A stretch of DNA of 64,000 bases, from positions 1-64,000 of the forward strand of contig CADCUM010000088.1 in NCBI GenBank assembly GCA_902805885.1. Direction: 5' to 3'. This document shows, piece after piece, positions 23,512-32,988 of the stretch (position 1 is its first letter; each line of letters starts with the position of its first letter). The notes under the pieces were generated by a model. That model did not search any database and was not told the origin of the DNA. It saw only the letters and a list, made by a program, of their open reading frames with translations. Both the position numbers and the translations under genes were made by a program. Source of the stretch: an uncultured Nocardioides sp. (GTDB lineage: Bacteria; Actinomycetota; Actinomycetes; Propionibacteriales; Nocardioidaceae).

Positions 23512-24722
23512 CCGACGCGCTCGTCGAGCGCAACCGCCTGGCCTCGCGCCTCGGCGCGGCCGTGGCTGCGCTCCCCGAGGCGCCTGCGACCCCGGTCGCG
23601 GTGGTCGACCTCGACGCGTTCGACGCCAACGCCGGCGACCTGGTCCGCCGGGCCGGGGGCAAGCCCGTCCGGGTCGCCTCCAAGTCCCTGCGCGTCCCCG
23701 CCCTGCTGGGGCGCGCGCTCGCGACGAAGGGGTTCGCGGGAGTCCTCGCCTACACCGTCGCCGAGGCGCTCTGGCTCCACGAGCAGGGGATCAGCGACGA
23801 CATCCTCGTGGCCTACCCCAGTGTCGACACGACCGCCCTGGCCCGGCTCACGGCGTCCGCCGACGCGGCGTCCGCGATCACGCTGGTGGTGGACGACGTG
23901 GCCCACCTCGACGTCGTCGACGCGGCCCGGGCGTCCGCCGTACCCGTCCGCGTGGCGCTCGACGTCGACGCCGGCCTGCGGGTGGCGGGCCAGCACGTGG
24001 GCCCCAAGCGCTCGCCGCTGCACGAGGTCGACGACGTCCTGCGCCTCGCCCGGACGGTCGAGGGCCGCGACGGCTTCCGGCTGGTCGGGGTGATGACCTA
24101 CGAGGGGCAGGTGGCGGGGGTCCCGGACGACGTGCCGGGGCAGCGCGCCCGCTCCCTCGTCGTACGACGCCTGAAGCGCGCCTCGATGACCCAGCTGCAG
24201 GCACGACGCCGGGCGATCGCCGACGCCCTCGCCGACGTCGTGGAGCTGGAGCTGTGGAACGCCGGCGGGTCGGGGTCGGTGGAGGAGACCGTGGCGGACC
24301 CGGTCGTCACCGAGGTCGCCGCGGGATCCGGGCTGCTCGTCCCGGGGCTCTTCGACCACTTCCTGTCCTTCCGGCCGCAGCCGGCCGCCTTCTTCGGTCT
24401 CCGGGTCACCCGCAGGCCGTCGCGGGACGTGGTGACGGTGCACGGCGGCGGGCTGGTGGCCAGTGGCCCTCCCGGCCCGGACCGATGGCCCGTCCCGTGG
24501 GCTCCCCCGGGCCTGCGCCTGACCGCGCTCGAAGGGGCGGGCGAGGTCCAGACCCCGCTCACCGGTGACCGCGCCCGCACCCTGGAGGTGGGCGACCTCG
24601 TGTGGTTCCGGCACGCGAAGTCCGGCGAGCTCTTCGAGCACGTGCGGGAGGTCCACCTCGTCCGCGGTGACGCGGTCACCGAGGTCGTGCCGAGCTACCG
24701 CGGGTGCGGCCTTGCCTTCTGA
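23508..24722 (+). CDS. PLP-dependent amino acid deaminase/aldolase (fold type III, D-serine/D-threonine type)
   Basis: 404 residues. An N-terminal alanine-racemase-like barrel with the PLP lysine in VASKSLRVPALL (about residue 63) is followed by a C-terminal D-serine dehydratase-type domain containing the metal-site pattern around HGGGL and FRHAKSGELFEHV. Members act on D-threonine, D-serine or related 3-hydroxy amino acids; the exact substrate is not clear. GTG start overlaps the previous stop (GTGA). First enzyme of a small plus-strand unit. Confidence 0.8.
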   Translation: MTDALVERNRLASRLGAAVAALPEAPATPVAVVDLDAFDANAGDLVRRAGGKPVRVASKSLRVPALLGRALATKGFAGVLAYTVAEALWLHEQGISDDILVAYPSVDTTALARLTASADAASAITLVVDDVAHLDVVDAARASAVPVRVALDVDAGLRVAGQHVGPKRSPLHEVDDVLRLARTVEGRDGFRLVGVMTYEGQVAGVPDDVPGQRARSLVVRRLKRASMTQLQARRRAIADALADVVELELWNAGGSGSVEETVADPVVTEVAAGSGLLVPGLFDHFLSFRPQPAAFFGLRVTRRPSRDVVTVHGGGLVASGPPGPDRWPVPWAPPGLRLTALEGAGEVQTPLTGDRARTLEVGDLVWFRHAKSGELFEHVREVHLVRGDAVTEVVPSYRGCGLAF

Positions 24723-25269
24723 CCCGGAGGAGGTGGCGCGCCGGGTGCTGGCCCTGGTCGGGGACCGCTCCCCCACCCTCGGCAGCGGGAGGCTGGTCTG
24801 CCTCGACGGCCCGGCGGGGTCCGGCAAGACGACCCTCTCCGCGGCACTGGCCCGTCAGGCGCCCGGCAGCGTCGTCGTCCACACCGACGATCTGCTCCAG
24901 GGGTGGGGCGGCCTCTCCGGCCTGACGGAGTCGGTGGAGGGGCTGCTGCGTCCGCTCGCCGAGGGCCGCCCGGGGTCGTGGCGGCGCTGGGACTGGCACG
25001 CCGACGCATGGGCGGAGACGCACGAGGTCGCCCCCGGACCGCTCCTGGTGCTGGAGGGCACCGGTTCCTGGGCACCTGCGATCGGCGGCCTCGTCACCGC
25101 GCTGGTCTGGGTGGAGGCACCGTCGGCCCAGCGCCTGGAGCGCGGTCTCGCGCGGGACGGCGAGGCCATGCGGGACCACTGGGAGCGCTGGCGCGTCGAG
25201 GAGGACGCCCTGCACGCACGCCGGGGCACCAGGGGCCGCGCCGACGTCCTGGTCGACACCTCGGCCTGA
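24712..25269 (+). CDS. P-loop kinase, uridine kinase-like
   Basis: A Walker A motif GPAGSGKTTLSAAL lies near the N-terminus, followed by VVHTDDLLQGWGG, the usual Asp-Asp segment of uridine kinase-like enzymes, and a lid with ERWRVEEDALHA. 185 residues with a TTG start at 24712, or 178 with the GTG at 24733, which sits directly on a GGAGGAG sequence. Overlaps the upstream gene slightly. Substrate unknown. Confidence 0.72.
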   Translation: MPSDPEEVARRVLALVGDRSPTLGSGRLVCLDGPAGSGKTTLSAALARQAPGSVVVHTDDLLQGWGGLSGLTESVEGLLRPLAEGRPGSWRRWDWHADAWAETHEVAPGPLLVLEGTGSWAPAIGGLVTALVWVEAPSAQRLERGLARDGEAMRDHWERWRVEEDALHARRGTRGRADVLVDTSA

Positions 25270-25290
25270 CGCCGTACGCGTCCCTGCCGG

Positions 25291-25755
25291 TCAGCCGTCG
25301 ACGAGGGCCCGCAGCTCGCGGACGCCCTGGCTCGCCCGCCGGCCGTCGGACGACTGGAGGGCCATCACCGCGAGCGTCGTCCCGTCGGACAGGTCGAGGG
25401 TCGCCCACGGTGCTCCGCTCGTGAAGTGCACCGCGAGCACCTGCTCCCAGGCGAGCTCGCGCCGGCGCAGGCCGTTGACGACGACCAGGCCCTCGGACCT
25501 GGCGGTGACCCGGGAGCGACCCAGCGCCCACCCGACCAGCGCGAAGCACAGCCCGAACAGCACCAGCGTCGCCCGCTGGAGGAACGTGAAGCGCTCGCGC
25601 ACGGACGGGTCGAACCCGAACCACGCCGCGGCGCACACGACGAGGAGCATCGAGCCGAAGAAGACGACCGCGAGCCTGACGCCGAGCGGACGCCAGGTGC
25701 GCGGCAGCGACGACCGTCCAGCCGGCGCGCCGCCCGGGTCAGAGGCGGCAGGCAT
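25291..25755 (-). CDS. PH-domain membrane protein
   Basis: 154 residues. Two hydrophobic helices (about 27-47 and 60-78) are followed by a bacterial PH-type beta domain: ARSEGLVVVNGLRRRELAWEQVLAVHF and ATLDLSDGTTLAV. This arrangement is common in actinobacteria, and the gene often follows hisG. Role unknown, probably at the inner face of the membrane. Its ATG lies 17 bases inside the hisG end, so the two are coupled. Confidence 0.75.
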   Translation of the reverse strand: MPAASDPGGAPAGRSSLPRTWRPLGVRLAVVFFGSMLLVVCAAAWFGFDPSVRERFTFLQRATLVLFGLCFALVGWALGRSRVTARSEGLVVVNGLRRRELAWEQVLAVHFTSGAPWATLDLSDGTTLAVMALQSSDGRRASQGVRELRALVDG

Positions 25756-26584
25756 GGATGTCGGTCAGCAGGATGGCACGCGCACCGAGCGACCAGAGCT
25801 CGTCCATCAGCCGCTGGGACCCCGCCCGCGGCACCATCACCCGCACGGCGACCCAGCCCGCCTTGCCCAGCGGCGAGATCGTCGGGCCCTCCAGGCCGGG
25901 TGCGAGAGCGGTCGCGCCGGCGAGGTTGGACTCCTCGATGTCGTAGTCCATCATCACGTAGCTCCGTGCGACGAGGACCCCCTCGATGCGACGCCGGAAC
26001 ACCTCGAACCCCTCGGGCGCCTCGCCGCCGCGGGTGATGAGCACCGCCTCGGAGTCGAGGATCACCTCGCCGAACACGGCGAGCCCGGCCGCTCGCAGGG
26101 TGGACCCGGTCTCGACGACGTCGGCGATGACGTCGGCGACCCCGAGCTGGATGCTCGTCTCGACGGCTCCGTCGAGCCGCGTCACGGTCGCGTCGATCCC
26201 GTGGCGGAAGAGGAAGTCCTCGACCACCCCGACGTACGACGTCGCGATCCGCAGCCCGGCCAGCTCCTCGAGCGAGGAGTAGCGCCCGGCCGGACCGGCG
26301 AAGTGGAAGCGGGACCGGCCGAAGCCCAGGCTCATGACCTCCTCGGCCTTGGCCCCGGAGTCGAGCAGCAGGTCGCGACCGGTCACGCCGACGTCGAGCG
26401 TGCCCTCGCCGACGTAGAGGGCGATGTCGCGGGGGCGCAGGTAGAAGAACTCGGCGTCGTTGTCGGCGTCGACGAGCGCGAGCTCCTTGGTGTCGCGGCG
26501 CTGGCGGTAGCCCGCCTCGCGGAGGATCTCGGAGGCGGCCTCGGACAGCGAGCCCTTGTTGGGCAGGGCGATGCGGATCGTCAT
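25739..26584 (-). CDS. hisG: ATP phosphoribosyltransferase (long form)
   Basis: First step of histidine synthesis. 281 residues, the long HisG type with a C-terminal ACT-like regulatory domain (residues about 205-281, including KAGWVAVRVMVPRAG) for histidine feedback. Catalytic part: RIALPNKGSLSEAA, DVGVTGRDLLLDSG and the PRPP loop segment DVVETGSTLRAAGL. No hisZ is needed for this form. Follows hisE by 16 bases. Confidence 0.96.
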   Translation of the reverse strand: MTIRIALPNKGSLSEAASEILREAGYRQRRDTKELALVDADNDAEFFYLRPRDIALYVGEGTLDVGVTGRDLLLDSGAKAEEVMSLGFGRSRFHFAGPAGRYSSLEELAGLRIATSYVGVVEDFLFRHGIDATVTRLDGAVETSIQLGVADVIADVVETGSTLRAAGLAVFGEVILDSEAVLITRGGEAPEGFEVFRRRIEGVLVARSYVMMDYDIEESNLAGATALAPGLEGPTISPLGKAGWVAVRVMVPRAGSQRLMDELWSLGARAILLTDIHACRL

Positions 26585-26600
26585 GGGTTCCTCGGGTCGG

Positions 26601-26864
26601 TCAGAGGTGGGCGTAGACGTCGTCGAGGGTCAGGCCGCTGGCCAGCATGAGCACCTGGGCGTGGTAGAGCAGCTGGCTGATCTCCAGCGCGGTCGCGTCC
26701 TTGCCCTCGTGCTCCGCGGCCATCCAGGACTCGGCGGCCTCCTCCAGCAGCTTCTTGCCGATCGCATGGACGCCCGCGTCCAGCTGCCGGACCGTGCCCG
26801 AGCCCTCGGGCCTCTCGGTGGCCTTGGCGGACAGCTCCGCCCACAGCTCCTCGAACGTCTTCAC
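26601..26864 (-). CDS. hisE: Phosphoribosyl-ATP pyrophosphatase
   Basis: Second step of histidine synthesis: removes pyrophosphate from phosphoribosyl-ATP. 87 residues, all-alpha MazG-like fold with the metal-binding EExxE pattern in [17 protein letters not shown] and a later [12 protein letters not shown] helix. The start GTG at 26864 is supported by family length; TAGGCT (26878-26873) ends 8 bases upstream, implying a leaderless or near-leaderless mRNA. The other his genes are elsewhere. Confidence 0.93.
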   Translation of the reverse strand: MKTFEELWAELSAKATERPEGSGTVRQLDAGVHAIGKKLLEEAAESWMAAEHEGKDATALEISQLLYHAQVLMLASGLTLDDVYAHL

Positions 26865-26923
26865 GGTGGACCAGCCTAGGCCTCCACGGCTGAGCGCCCT
26901 CGACCGCGTCCACGGCCGAGTGC

Positions 26924-27394
26924 TCAGACCAGCGAGCGCAGCACCCGCGCGGTCTGCAGCGCGGCGGAGGTGGCCTCCCACCCCTTGTCCTCGCTCGAGC
27001 CCTCGAGGCCGGCCCGGTCCAGTGCCTGCTGGTCGGTGTCGCAGGTCAGGACGCCGAAGCCGACCGGGGTGCCGTGGTCGAGCGCGACCCGGGTGAGCCC
27101 GTCCGTGGCTGCCGAGCAGACGTACTCGAAGTGGGGGGTGCCGCCCCGTACGACGACACCCAGCGCGACCACGGCGTCGTGGCCGGGAGCCAGGGCCGCG
27201 GCGACCACCGGCAGCTCGAACGTCCCCGGCACCCGGACCACCCGGGCGTCGGTGACGCCGTGGGCGTCCAGCGCCCGCTGGGCACCGGCCAGGAGGCCGT
27301 CCATCACCTCGGTGTGCCAGCTCGCCGCGACGACGGCGACGCGGTAGCCCGCGGCGTCGAACGTCTCCTCGGCGGGGGCTCCGGCCTTACTCAT
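26924..27394 (-). CDS. ribH: 6,7-dimethyl-8-ribityllumazine synthase
   Basis: Condenses the pyrimidine intermediate with dihydroxybutanone phosphate. 156 residues; typical [40 protein letters not shown] (with the catalytic His) and [16 protein letters not shown]. It forms icosahedral or pentameric shells in this family. Last gene of the rib operon. Confidence 0.97.
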   Translation of the reverse strand: MSKAGAPAEETFDAAGYRVAVVAASWHTEVMDGLLAGAQRALDAHGVTDARVVRVPGTFELPVVAAALAPGHDAVVALGVVVRGGTPHFEYVCSAATDGLTRVALDHGTPVGFGVLTCDTDQQALDRAGLEGSSEDKGWEATSAALQTARVLRSLV

Positions 27395-27400
27395 GGGTCC

Positions 27401-28654
27401 TCACTGGTGCAGCTCCTCGGTGGTGGTGACGGGGTCGGGGTCGCTCAGGTCCGGCAGGTCGTGACCCATCCGGAGCCGCTTGGTCTCGAGGTAGGCCCGG
27501 TTGGCGTCGTGGGGGTGCATCGCGATGGGCAGCCGCTCCGCGACGTGGATCCCGAAGTCCTCGAGGCTGGCGGTCTTGTCGGGGTTGTTCGTGAGCAGCC
27601 GGACGCTCGCGACGCCGAGGTCGCGCAGCACCTGGGTGGCGGTGCCGTAGTGGCGGGCGTCGGCGGGCAGTCCGAGGTCGAGGTTGGCGTCGACCGTGTC
27701 GCGGCCGCCGTCCTGCAGCTGGTAGGCCTGGAGCTTGGCGACGAGCCCGATCCCGCGCCCCTCGTGGCCGCGGAGGTAGACGACCACCCCGCGCCCCTCG
27801 GCGACGATGCGCGCCATCGCCTCCTGCAGCTGGGGGCCGCAGTCGCAGCGGTGGCTGCCGAAGATGTCGCCGGTGAGGCACTCGGAGTGCACGCGGGTCA
27901 GGACCGGCTCGTCCCCGGAGATGTCGCCGTGGACCAGCGCGACGTGCTCGCTGTCGTCGATCGTGATGCGGTAGCCGTACGCCGTGAAGTCGCCGTGGGC
28001 GGTCGGCAGCCGGGTCTCGGCGACCCGCTCGACGTGCCGCTCGTGGCGGCGCCGGTAGCGCACCAGGTCCTCGATCGAGATCATCGCCAGCCCGTGCTCG
28101 TCGGCGAACTCCCGCAGCTCGGGGCCGCGCTTCATCGTGCCGTCGTCGTTGACGACCTCGACCAGGACGCCGACCGGGGTGAGGCCGGCGAGTCGGGCGA
28201 GGTCGACCGCGGCCTCGGTGTGCCCCCGGCGGACCAGCACCCCGCCCTCGCGGTAGCGGAGGGGGAACACGTGTCCCGGACGGGTGAGGTCCCACGGCTC
28301 GGTCGCCGAGTCGGCGAGACGCCGGGCGGTGTGGGCACGGTCGGCCGCGCTGATCCCGGTCGAGACGCCGTCGCGCGCGTCGACGGAGATGGTGTACGCC
28401 GTGCGCAGCCGGTCCTTGTTGTGCGGGGTCATCAGCGGGATCTCGAGCCGCTCGAGCATGTCCCCGGGCATCGGCACGCAGATGACGCCGCTGGAGTGCC
28501 GGATGGTGAACGCCATCAGCTCGGGCGTCGCCCTCGAGGCGGCGAAGATGATGTCGCCCTCGTTCTCGCGGTCCTCGTCGTCGACGACGATCACCGCCTT
28601 GCCGGCGGCGATGTCGGCGACGGCCTGCTCGACGGTGTCGAGGCGCACGCTCAT
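27401..28654 (-). CDS. ribBA: Bifunctional DHBP synthase / GTP cyclohydrolase II
   Basis: Supplies both entry branches of riboflavin synthesis. Residues about 1-205 are RibB, with [15 protein letters not shown] and [16 protein letters not shown]; residues about 210-400 are RibA, with the zinc ligands in [17 protein letters not shown] and the GHEGRGIGL phosphate loop. 417 residues, normal for the fusion. ATG at 28654 overlaps the ribM stop by four bases. Confidence 0.97.
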   Translation of the reverse strand: MSVRLDTVEQAVADIAAGKAVIVVDDEDRENEGDIIFAASRATPELMAFTIRHSSGVICVPMPGDMLERLEIPLMTPHNKDRLRTAYTISVDARDGVSTGISAADRAHTARRLADSATEPWDLTRPGHVFPLRYREGGVLVRRGHTEAAVDLARLAGLTPVGVLVEVVNDDGTMKRGPELREFADEHGLAMISIEDLVRYRRRHERHVERVAETRLPTAHGDFTAYGYRITIDDSEHVALVHGDISGDEPVLTRVHSECLTGDIFGSHRCDCGPQLQEAMARIVAEGRGVVVYLRGHEGRGIGLVAKLQAYQLQDGGRDTVDANLDLGLPADARHYGTATQVLRDLGVASVRLLTNNPDKTASLEDFGIHVAERLPIAMHPHDANRAYLETKRLRMGHDLPDLSDPDPVTTTEELHQ

Positions 28655-29343
28655 GCGCCGACCGTCTCGACGGCCGGGTCGGCCGCGGACGCGCTGGTCG
28701 ACGAGCTCGCCCGGGCCCAGACGACGAAGCCGACCACGACGAAGACGGCGTACACGAGGTACATGGCGGCGGTCGGGTAGTAGCCCGCGTTGATGAGCGT
28801 GGTGACCCCGACGACGTCGACGAGCATCCACACGATCCAGAACTCCACCCAGCCGCGGGCCATGCCGTACGTCGCCAGCATCGACCCGGCGAGGATCCAC
28901 GCCTCCGTGGGCGGTCCCCAGGACCCGATCTGCAGCAGCAGGGCGTAGGCGACGGCGTAGCCGACCACACCGAGGACGAGCAGCTGGAGGCGCTCGAACC
29001 AGGTGGCCCACCGGACGGCGATCGCGCCGCCGTCCGTCGCTCCCCCGGCGCGCCGGGCCTCGCTCCAGCGCCACCAGCCGTAGAGCGCCATGGCGGCGAA
29101 GAACACCTGACGGCCCGCCTGTCCCCAGAGCGGCTCGGCCACCGCGCCCGAGAGCTCACCGGACGCGAAGACGATGAAGAGCAGGACGTTGCCGACGAGG
29201 CCGACCGGCCACGCCCAGACCACCCGGCGCATGCCGAGGACGGCGCTGGCGAGGCCGAAGAGGTTGCCGATGACCTCGGGGGCCCTCAGGGAGCCCCCCG
29301 GGACATCGATGGTGCCGTGGATCAGCCACTCGAGCAGGGTCAT
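28651..29343 (-). CDS. ribM: PnuC-family transporter in the rib operon, probable riboflavin facilitator
   Basis: 230 residues with seven or so hydrophobic helices, PnuC fold: [19 protein letters not shown] and [37 protein letters not shown]. PnuC proper takes up nicotinamide riboside, but PnuC homologues inside riboflavin operons or under FMN riboswitches (RibM/PnuX of actinobacteria) carry riboflavin. Position between ribE and ribBA supports this; specificity is inferred from context. Confidence 0.8.
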   Translation of the reverse strand: MTLLEWLIHGTIDVPGGSLRAPEVIGNLFGLASAVLGMRRVVWAWPVGLVGNVLLFIVFASGELSGAVAEPLWGQAGRQVFFAAMALYGWWRWSEARRAGGATDGGAIAVRWATWFERLQLLVLGVVGYAVAYALLLQIGSWGPPTEAWILAGSMLATYGMARGWVEFWIVWMLVDVVGVTTLINAGYYPTAAMYLVYAVFVVVGFVVWARASSSTSASAADPAVETVGA

Positions 29344-30002
29344 GCGGGGTCCTCCTGGGGAGCGGCCGTCCGGCCGGCCTGGTCGGGTGAGAGGGGTGCG
29401 AAGCGGTCGGCGAGGCCGGCGGCGAGGAGCTTCTCGACGTGCTTGGCGATGACGTCGGCCTCGAGGTTGACCCGGTCGCCGGGGTGGCGGGTCCCGAGGG
29501 TCGTGCGGGTGAGGGTCTCGGGGATGAGGCTCACGGTGAAGGACTCGGGGCCGGCCTCCACGACGGTGAGGCTCACCCCGTCGACGGTGATGGAGCCCTT
29601 GTCGACGAGGTAGCGGGCCAGGTCGCCGGGGAGGCTGATCTCCACGACCTCCCAGTGCTCGCTGGGCCGCCGCGAGAGCACCTGACCGACGCCGTCGACG
29701 TGGCCCTGGACGATGTGCCCGCCCAGCCTGCGGTCGAGGGTCACCGCACGCTCCAGGTTGACCCGGTCCCCCGGCTGCACGCCGGCCAGCGAGGTCTTGT
29801 CCAGGGTCTCCTGCATGACGTCGGCCGTCCACGTGCCCTCGCCCATCTCGGCGACGGTGAGGCAGCACCCGTTGACGGAGATCGAGTCGCCGAGCGCCGT
29901 CCCGTCCAGGACGGTCTCCGCAGCGACGGTGAGGCGGATCGCGTCGCCCTGGTCGGTGACCGCAGCGACGGTGCCGAGCTCCTCGACGATTCCGGTGAAC
30001 AT
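29340..30002 (-). CDS. ribE: Riboflavin synthase, alpha chain
   Basis: Dismutates two lumazine molecules to riboflavin. 220 residues with two homologous barrels; the first begins MFTGIVEELGTV, and the repeats SISVNGCCLTV and SITVDGVSLTVVE match. The ATG at 30002 shares one base with the ribD stop and has AGGAGGA at a good distance; a GTG at 30005 is a possible alternative. Confidence 0.96.
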   Translation of the reverse strand: MFTGIVEELGTVAAVTDQGDAIRLTVAAETVLDGTALGDSISVNGCCLTVAEMGEGTWTADVMQETLDKTSLAGVQPGDRVNLERAVTLDRRLGGHIVQGHVDGVGQVLSRRPSEHWEVVEISLPGDLARYLVDKGSITVDGVSLTVVEAGPESFTVSLIPETLTRTTLGTRHPGDRVNLEADVIAKHVEKLLAAGLADRFAPLSPDQAGRTAAPQEDPA

Positions 30003-31045
30003 CACTTCCTCCTCATGGTGAGCCGCACGTTGGTGTCCTCGCCGTCGTGCCCGGTGAGGACGCGGACGTCGCTCACGTGCAGGTGGAGCGCGTCGGCGAT
30101 GGTGGTGATGCCGAGGTCCGCGACGGCGCTCCGTCCGGCTCCGAGCAGCATGGGAGCGACGTAGCAGACGACCTCGTCGACCAGCCCTGCCCGCAGGAAG
30201 GCCTGCGCCAGCGTCGGCCCGCCCTCGAGGAAGACGTGCTGGCGCCCCAGCGAGTGCAGCGTCGCGAGCGCGTCCTCGGGGTCCCGGGTGCGCAGGTGGA
30301 CCGTCTCCGCGGCGTCGTCGAGGACCCGACGGTCGGCGGGGAGCTCACGCAGCCCCATCACGGCGCGCAGCGGCTGGACCGGGAGCTCCCCGTCGGCCTC
30401 GTCGCGCACCGTCAGCCGGGGGTCGTCGACCAGCACCGTGCTCGTGCCGACGAGCATCGTGTCGCACGCGGCGCGCAGCCGGTGGGTGTCGACCCGGGCG
30501 GCCCGGCTGGACACCCAGCGACTGGTGCCGTCGGCCGCGGCGCTGCGGCCGTCGAGGGTGGTGGCGAACTTCCAGGTCACGAAGGGCCGGCGGCTGGCGA
30601 CGGAGAACGTCCACGCACGGTTGAGCGCCTGGGCCTCGTCGGCCATCAGCCCGCCCTCGACCTCGACCCCCGCGGCGCGGAGCCGGCCCGCGCCGCCGGC
30701 GGCGAGCGGGTTGGCGTCCGGCTGGGCGTAGACCACGCGCCGTACGCCGGCCGCGACGAGCGCCTCGCTGCACGGCCCCGTCCGGCCGGTGTGGTTGCAC
30801 GGCTCGAGCGTGACCACGGCCGTGGCCCCCTGAGCGGCCGCCCCGGCCTCGGCGAGCGCCGCGGCCTCGGCGTGCGGGGTGCCCGCTCCGCGGTGGAAGC
30901 CCTCGGCGATCGGCAGGCCGGCGGGGTCGAGGAGCACGCAGCCCACGCGCGGGTTGGGGCCGAGCGGGACGCCGTCGGTCGCAGCGATCTCGAGGGCGCG
31001 GCGCATGGCGCTGCGCTCCGCCTCGGTGATCGCCTGCCTGGTCAT
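30002..31045 (-). CDS. ribD: Bifunctional diaminohydroxyphosphoribosylaminopyrimidine deaminase/reductase
   Basis: 347 residues. The deaminase part (about 1-145) has zinc ligands in PHAEAAAL and LEPCNHTGRTGPCSEAL; the reductase part (about 150-345) has the FATTLDGRSAAADG and FLEGGPTLAQAFL segments. The start ATG at 31045 follows GGAGG by 8 bases; a longer frame to 31138 lies in the riboswitch and is not coding. First gene of the operon. Confidence 0.95.
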   Translation of the reverse strand: MTRQAITEAERSAMRRALEIAATDGVPLGPNPRVGCVLLDPAGLPIAEGFHRGAGTPHAEAAALAEAGAAAQGATAVVTLEPCNHTGRTGPCSEALVAAGVRRVVYAQPDANPLAAGGAGRLRAAGVEVEGGLMADEAQALNRAWTFSVASRRPFVTWKFATTLDGRSAAADGTSRWVSSRAARVDTHRLRAACDTMLVGTSTVLVDDPRLTVRDEADGELPVQPLRAVMGLRELPADRRVLDDAAETVHLRTRDPEDALATLHSLGRQHVFLEGGPTLAQAFLRAGLVDEVVCYVAPMLLGAGRSAVADLGITTIADALHLHVSDVRVLTGHDGEDTNVRLTMRRK

Positions 31046-31130
31046 CGTGTCCGCCTCCGGTCCGGTCGCGGACTCGTGGGGGCGACACGGCTCGGGCGCA
31101 GGTCGTCGTGCGTCCGGACCGCTGCGTGCG

Positions 31131-31275
31131 CTTCTCATCCGGACTTTGACCGTCGGTCCAGGAGTTCCACCTGGTCAACCGGCCACTGGCTGTGGCCGGG
31201 TCGCGGACTCCCGAGCGAGGCCACGAGGCCTCGGATCGGTCACCGCCGGTGCGGAGTTCCACCGCCCCCAGAGCA
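31131..31275 (-). ncRNA. FMN riboswitch (RFN element)
   Basis: On the minus strand the element shows the conserved RFN pieces in order: GGCGGTGGAACTCCGCACCG, a GGCGGTGA junction, AGTCCGCGACCCGG, CCAGGTGGAACTCCTGGACC, and the closing GACGGTCAAAGTCCGGATGA. It precedes ribD by about 85 bases. In the gap, GTCCGC can pair with GCGGAC across the ribD ribosome binding site, so control is probably at translation. No terminator U-run is seen. 31276-31389 upstream holds no gene. Confidence 0.93.
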
Positions 31276-31389
31276 CGCGAGCTCATCTGTTGGGCGCAAC
31301 CTTCCCACACCGCCGTCCATTCCCGCCCCCGCGTCCGTGCGTGACGTCCGTCTCGCGGCGCGGCGGGCGGGGTCGGGCGGCGGCCCGGG

Positions 31390-31815
31390 TCAGGCGAGGC
31401 CGCGCTCCTCCAGCCACAGGCGGGCGCGGCGGTCCGAGGCCTGGGTGAGCCAGGCCTCCTGGACGATCTCCACCAGCTCGTCGCGGTCCAGCTCGCCGGT
31501 CCGGGAGGCCCTCAGCAGCACCGACGCGTGGCCGTCGAAGTGCGGCACGGTGAAGAACGGCAGCCGCTCGTCCTGCAGCAGCGCCTGCTTGTCGCCCTCG
31601 GACGCCACCCAGATCACCACCACGTCGTCGTACCGCTCCCCCGTTGCCGGGTCGACGACGTCGGGCCGCGGGGTGCGGAAGAAGACGAACGGCTTGGTGC
31701 CGACGCGGTAGACGGGGTGGCGCGTGCCGGGTCGCTCGACGGCGACGTGCGGCATGGCGAGGGCGGTGTCGTGGATGTCGGCCACGGTCGCCGGACGCCT
31801 GCTCACGGACGTCAC
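31390..31815 (-). CDS. MmcQ/YjbR-family protein (copy 1)
   Basis: 141 residues, MmcQ/YjbR fold. Typical points are PHVAVERPGTRHPVYRVGTKPFVFF, DVVVIWVASEGDKQALLQDERLPFFTVPHFDGHASVLLR and a C-terminal EAWLTQASDRRARLWLEER helix. Some members bind DNA, but the function of this type is not established. The GTG at 31815 overlaps the DUF427 stop by four bases. A paralogue lies at 39117. Confidence 0.83.
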   Translation of the reverse strand: MTSVSRRPATVADIHDTALAMPHVAVERPGTRHPVYRVGTKPFVFFRTPRPDVVDPATGERYDDVVVIWVASEGDKQALLQDERLPFFTVPHFDGHASVLLRASRTGELDRDELVEIVQEAWLTQASDRRARLWLEERGLA

Positions 31816-32288
31816 CAGCCCGTCGTGCCGGGGGCGCCCTTGAACGGTCCGGTCACCCGTGAGGTGATCCAGCCGCCGTAGAAGTCGCCGGGCTGTGCCT
31901 CGACGACCTCGCCGTCGACGGTGCACCGGTCCAGCCGGCCGGGGTAGACCGCGACGTGGTCGCGGATCACCTCGAAGCCGGGCGACGGGTCGGCGTACGT
32001 CCATGCGACTGCCGGCACGACGGTGTCGTCGACGACGAGGTCGAGGTAGGTCGCTCGTCCCTTCCACTCGCACCACGTGGTCCGCTCGACCGGGCGCAGC
32101 ACACCGTCGGCGAACGCCTCGCGAGGGAGGTAGTAGGTCGGCGGGTGGCTGGTCTCCAGGACCCTGACCGACGACGTCGTCTCGGCGACGACGGAGCCCG
32201 CATGGACCAGCACGACGTGCTCGTCGCTGGGCTCAGCCCGGGGCGGGCGCGGGTAGTCCCACACCGACTCGGGTCGCCGCTCCGTCAC
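31812..32288 (-). CDS. DUF427 domain protein
   Basis: 158 residues. Shows the DUF427 pattern: [54 protein letters not shown] and a C-terminal [13 protein letters not shown] with [16 protein letters not shown]. Function unknown; a compact beta fold is expected. GTG at 32288 overlaps the rpe stop by four bases. Confidence 0.85.
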   Translation of the reverse strand: MTERRPESVWDYPRPPRAEPSDEHVVLVHAGSVVAETTSSVRVLETSHPPTYYLPREAFADGVLRPVERTTWCEWKGRATYLDLVVDDTVVPAVAWTYADPSPGFEVIRDHVAVYPGRLDRCTVDGEVVEAQPGDFYGGWITSRVTGPFKGAPGTTGW

Positions 32289-32950
32289 GTCGACGCCCCC
32301 TCGGCGCGGACGCGCAGCTCACGCACCATCGCGTCCGGGTCGTCGGCCGAGTAGACGGCCGAGCCCGCCACGAAGACGTCGGCGCCCGCCTCGGCGCAGC
32401 GCTCGATGGTCTCCAGGGACACCCCGCCGTCGACCTGGATCCAGGTCTCCACGCCGTGCCGGCGCACCATCTCGCGGGCGGCCCGGATCTTCGGCAGGCA
32501 GAGGTCGAGGAACTTCTGGCCTCCGAAGCCCGGCTCGACGGTCATGATCAGCAGCATGTCCAGCTCGGGCAGCAGGGCCTCGTAGGGCTCGACCGGGGTC
32601 GCCGGCTTGAGCGCCATCGAGGCCCGCGCGCCCTTCGCGCGGATCTCGCGGGCCAGGCGGACCGGCGCCCTGGTGGCCTCCACGTGGAAGGTCACGCTGC
32701 CGGCGCCGGCCTCGACGTACGCCGGTGCGTTGCTGTCGCAGTCCTCGATCATCAGGTGTGCGTCGAGCGGCAGCTCGGTCGCCCGGCTCAGCGCCTCGAC
32801 CATCGAGGGCCCGAAGGTCAGGTTGGGCACGAAGTGGTTGTCCATGACGTCGACATGGACCCAGTCGGCGCTGCCGATCCGCGCCACCTCCTCGCCGAGG
32901 CGGGCGAAGTCGGTGTCGAGGATGCTCGGGGTGATCTGGACGTGTCCCAT
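32285..32950 (-). CDS. rpe: Ribulose-phosphate 3-epimerase
   Basis: Interconverts ribulose-5-phosphate and xylulose-5-phosphate in the pentose phosphate pathway. 221-residue TIM barrel with [29 protein letters not shown], the [12 protein letters not shown] signature and [15 protein letters not shown] lies 9 bases before the ATG. In many actinobacteria rpe sits next to rsmB and ribD; here other genes separate it from rsmB. Confidence 0.96.
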   Translation of the reverse strand: MGHVQITPSILDTDFARLGEEVARIGSADWVHVDVMDNHFVPNLTFGPSMVEALSRATELPLDAHLMIEDCDSNAPAYVEAGAGSVTFHVEATRAPVRLAREIRAKGARASMALKPATPVEPYEALLPELDMLLIMTVEPGFGGQKFLDLCLPKIRAAREMVRRHGVETWIQVDGGVSLETIERCAEAGADVFVAGSAVYSADDPDAMVRELRVRAEGAST

Positions 32951-32988
32951 GGTGGCCCGATCCTAGGGCGGCGGGGCAGGGTGGTCGC

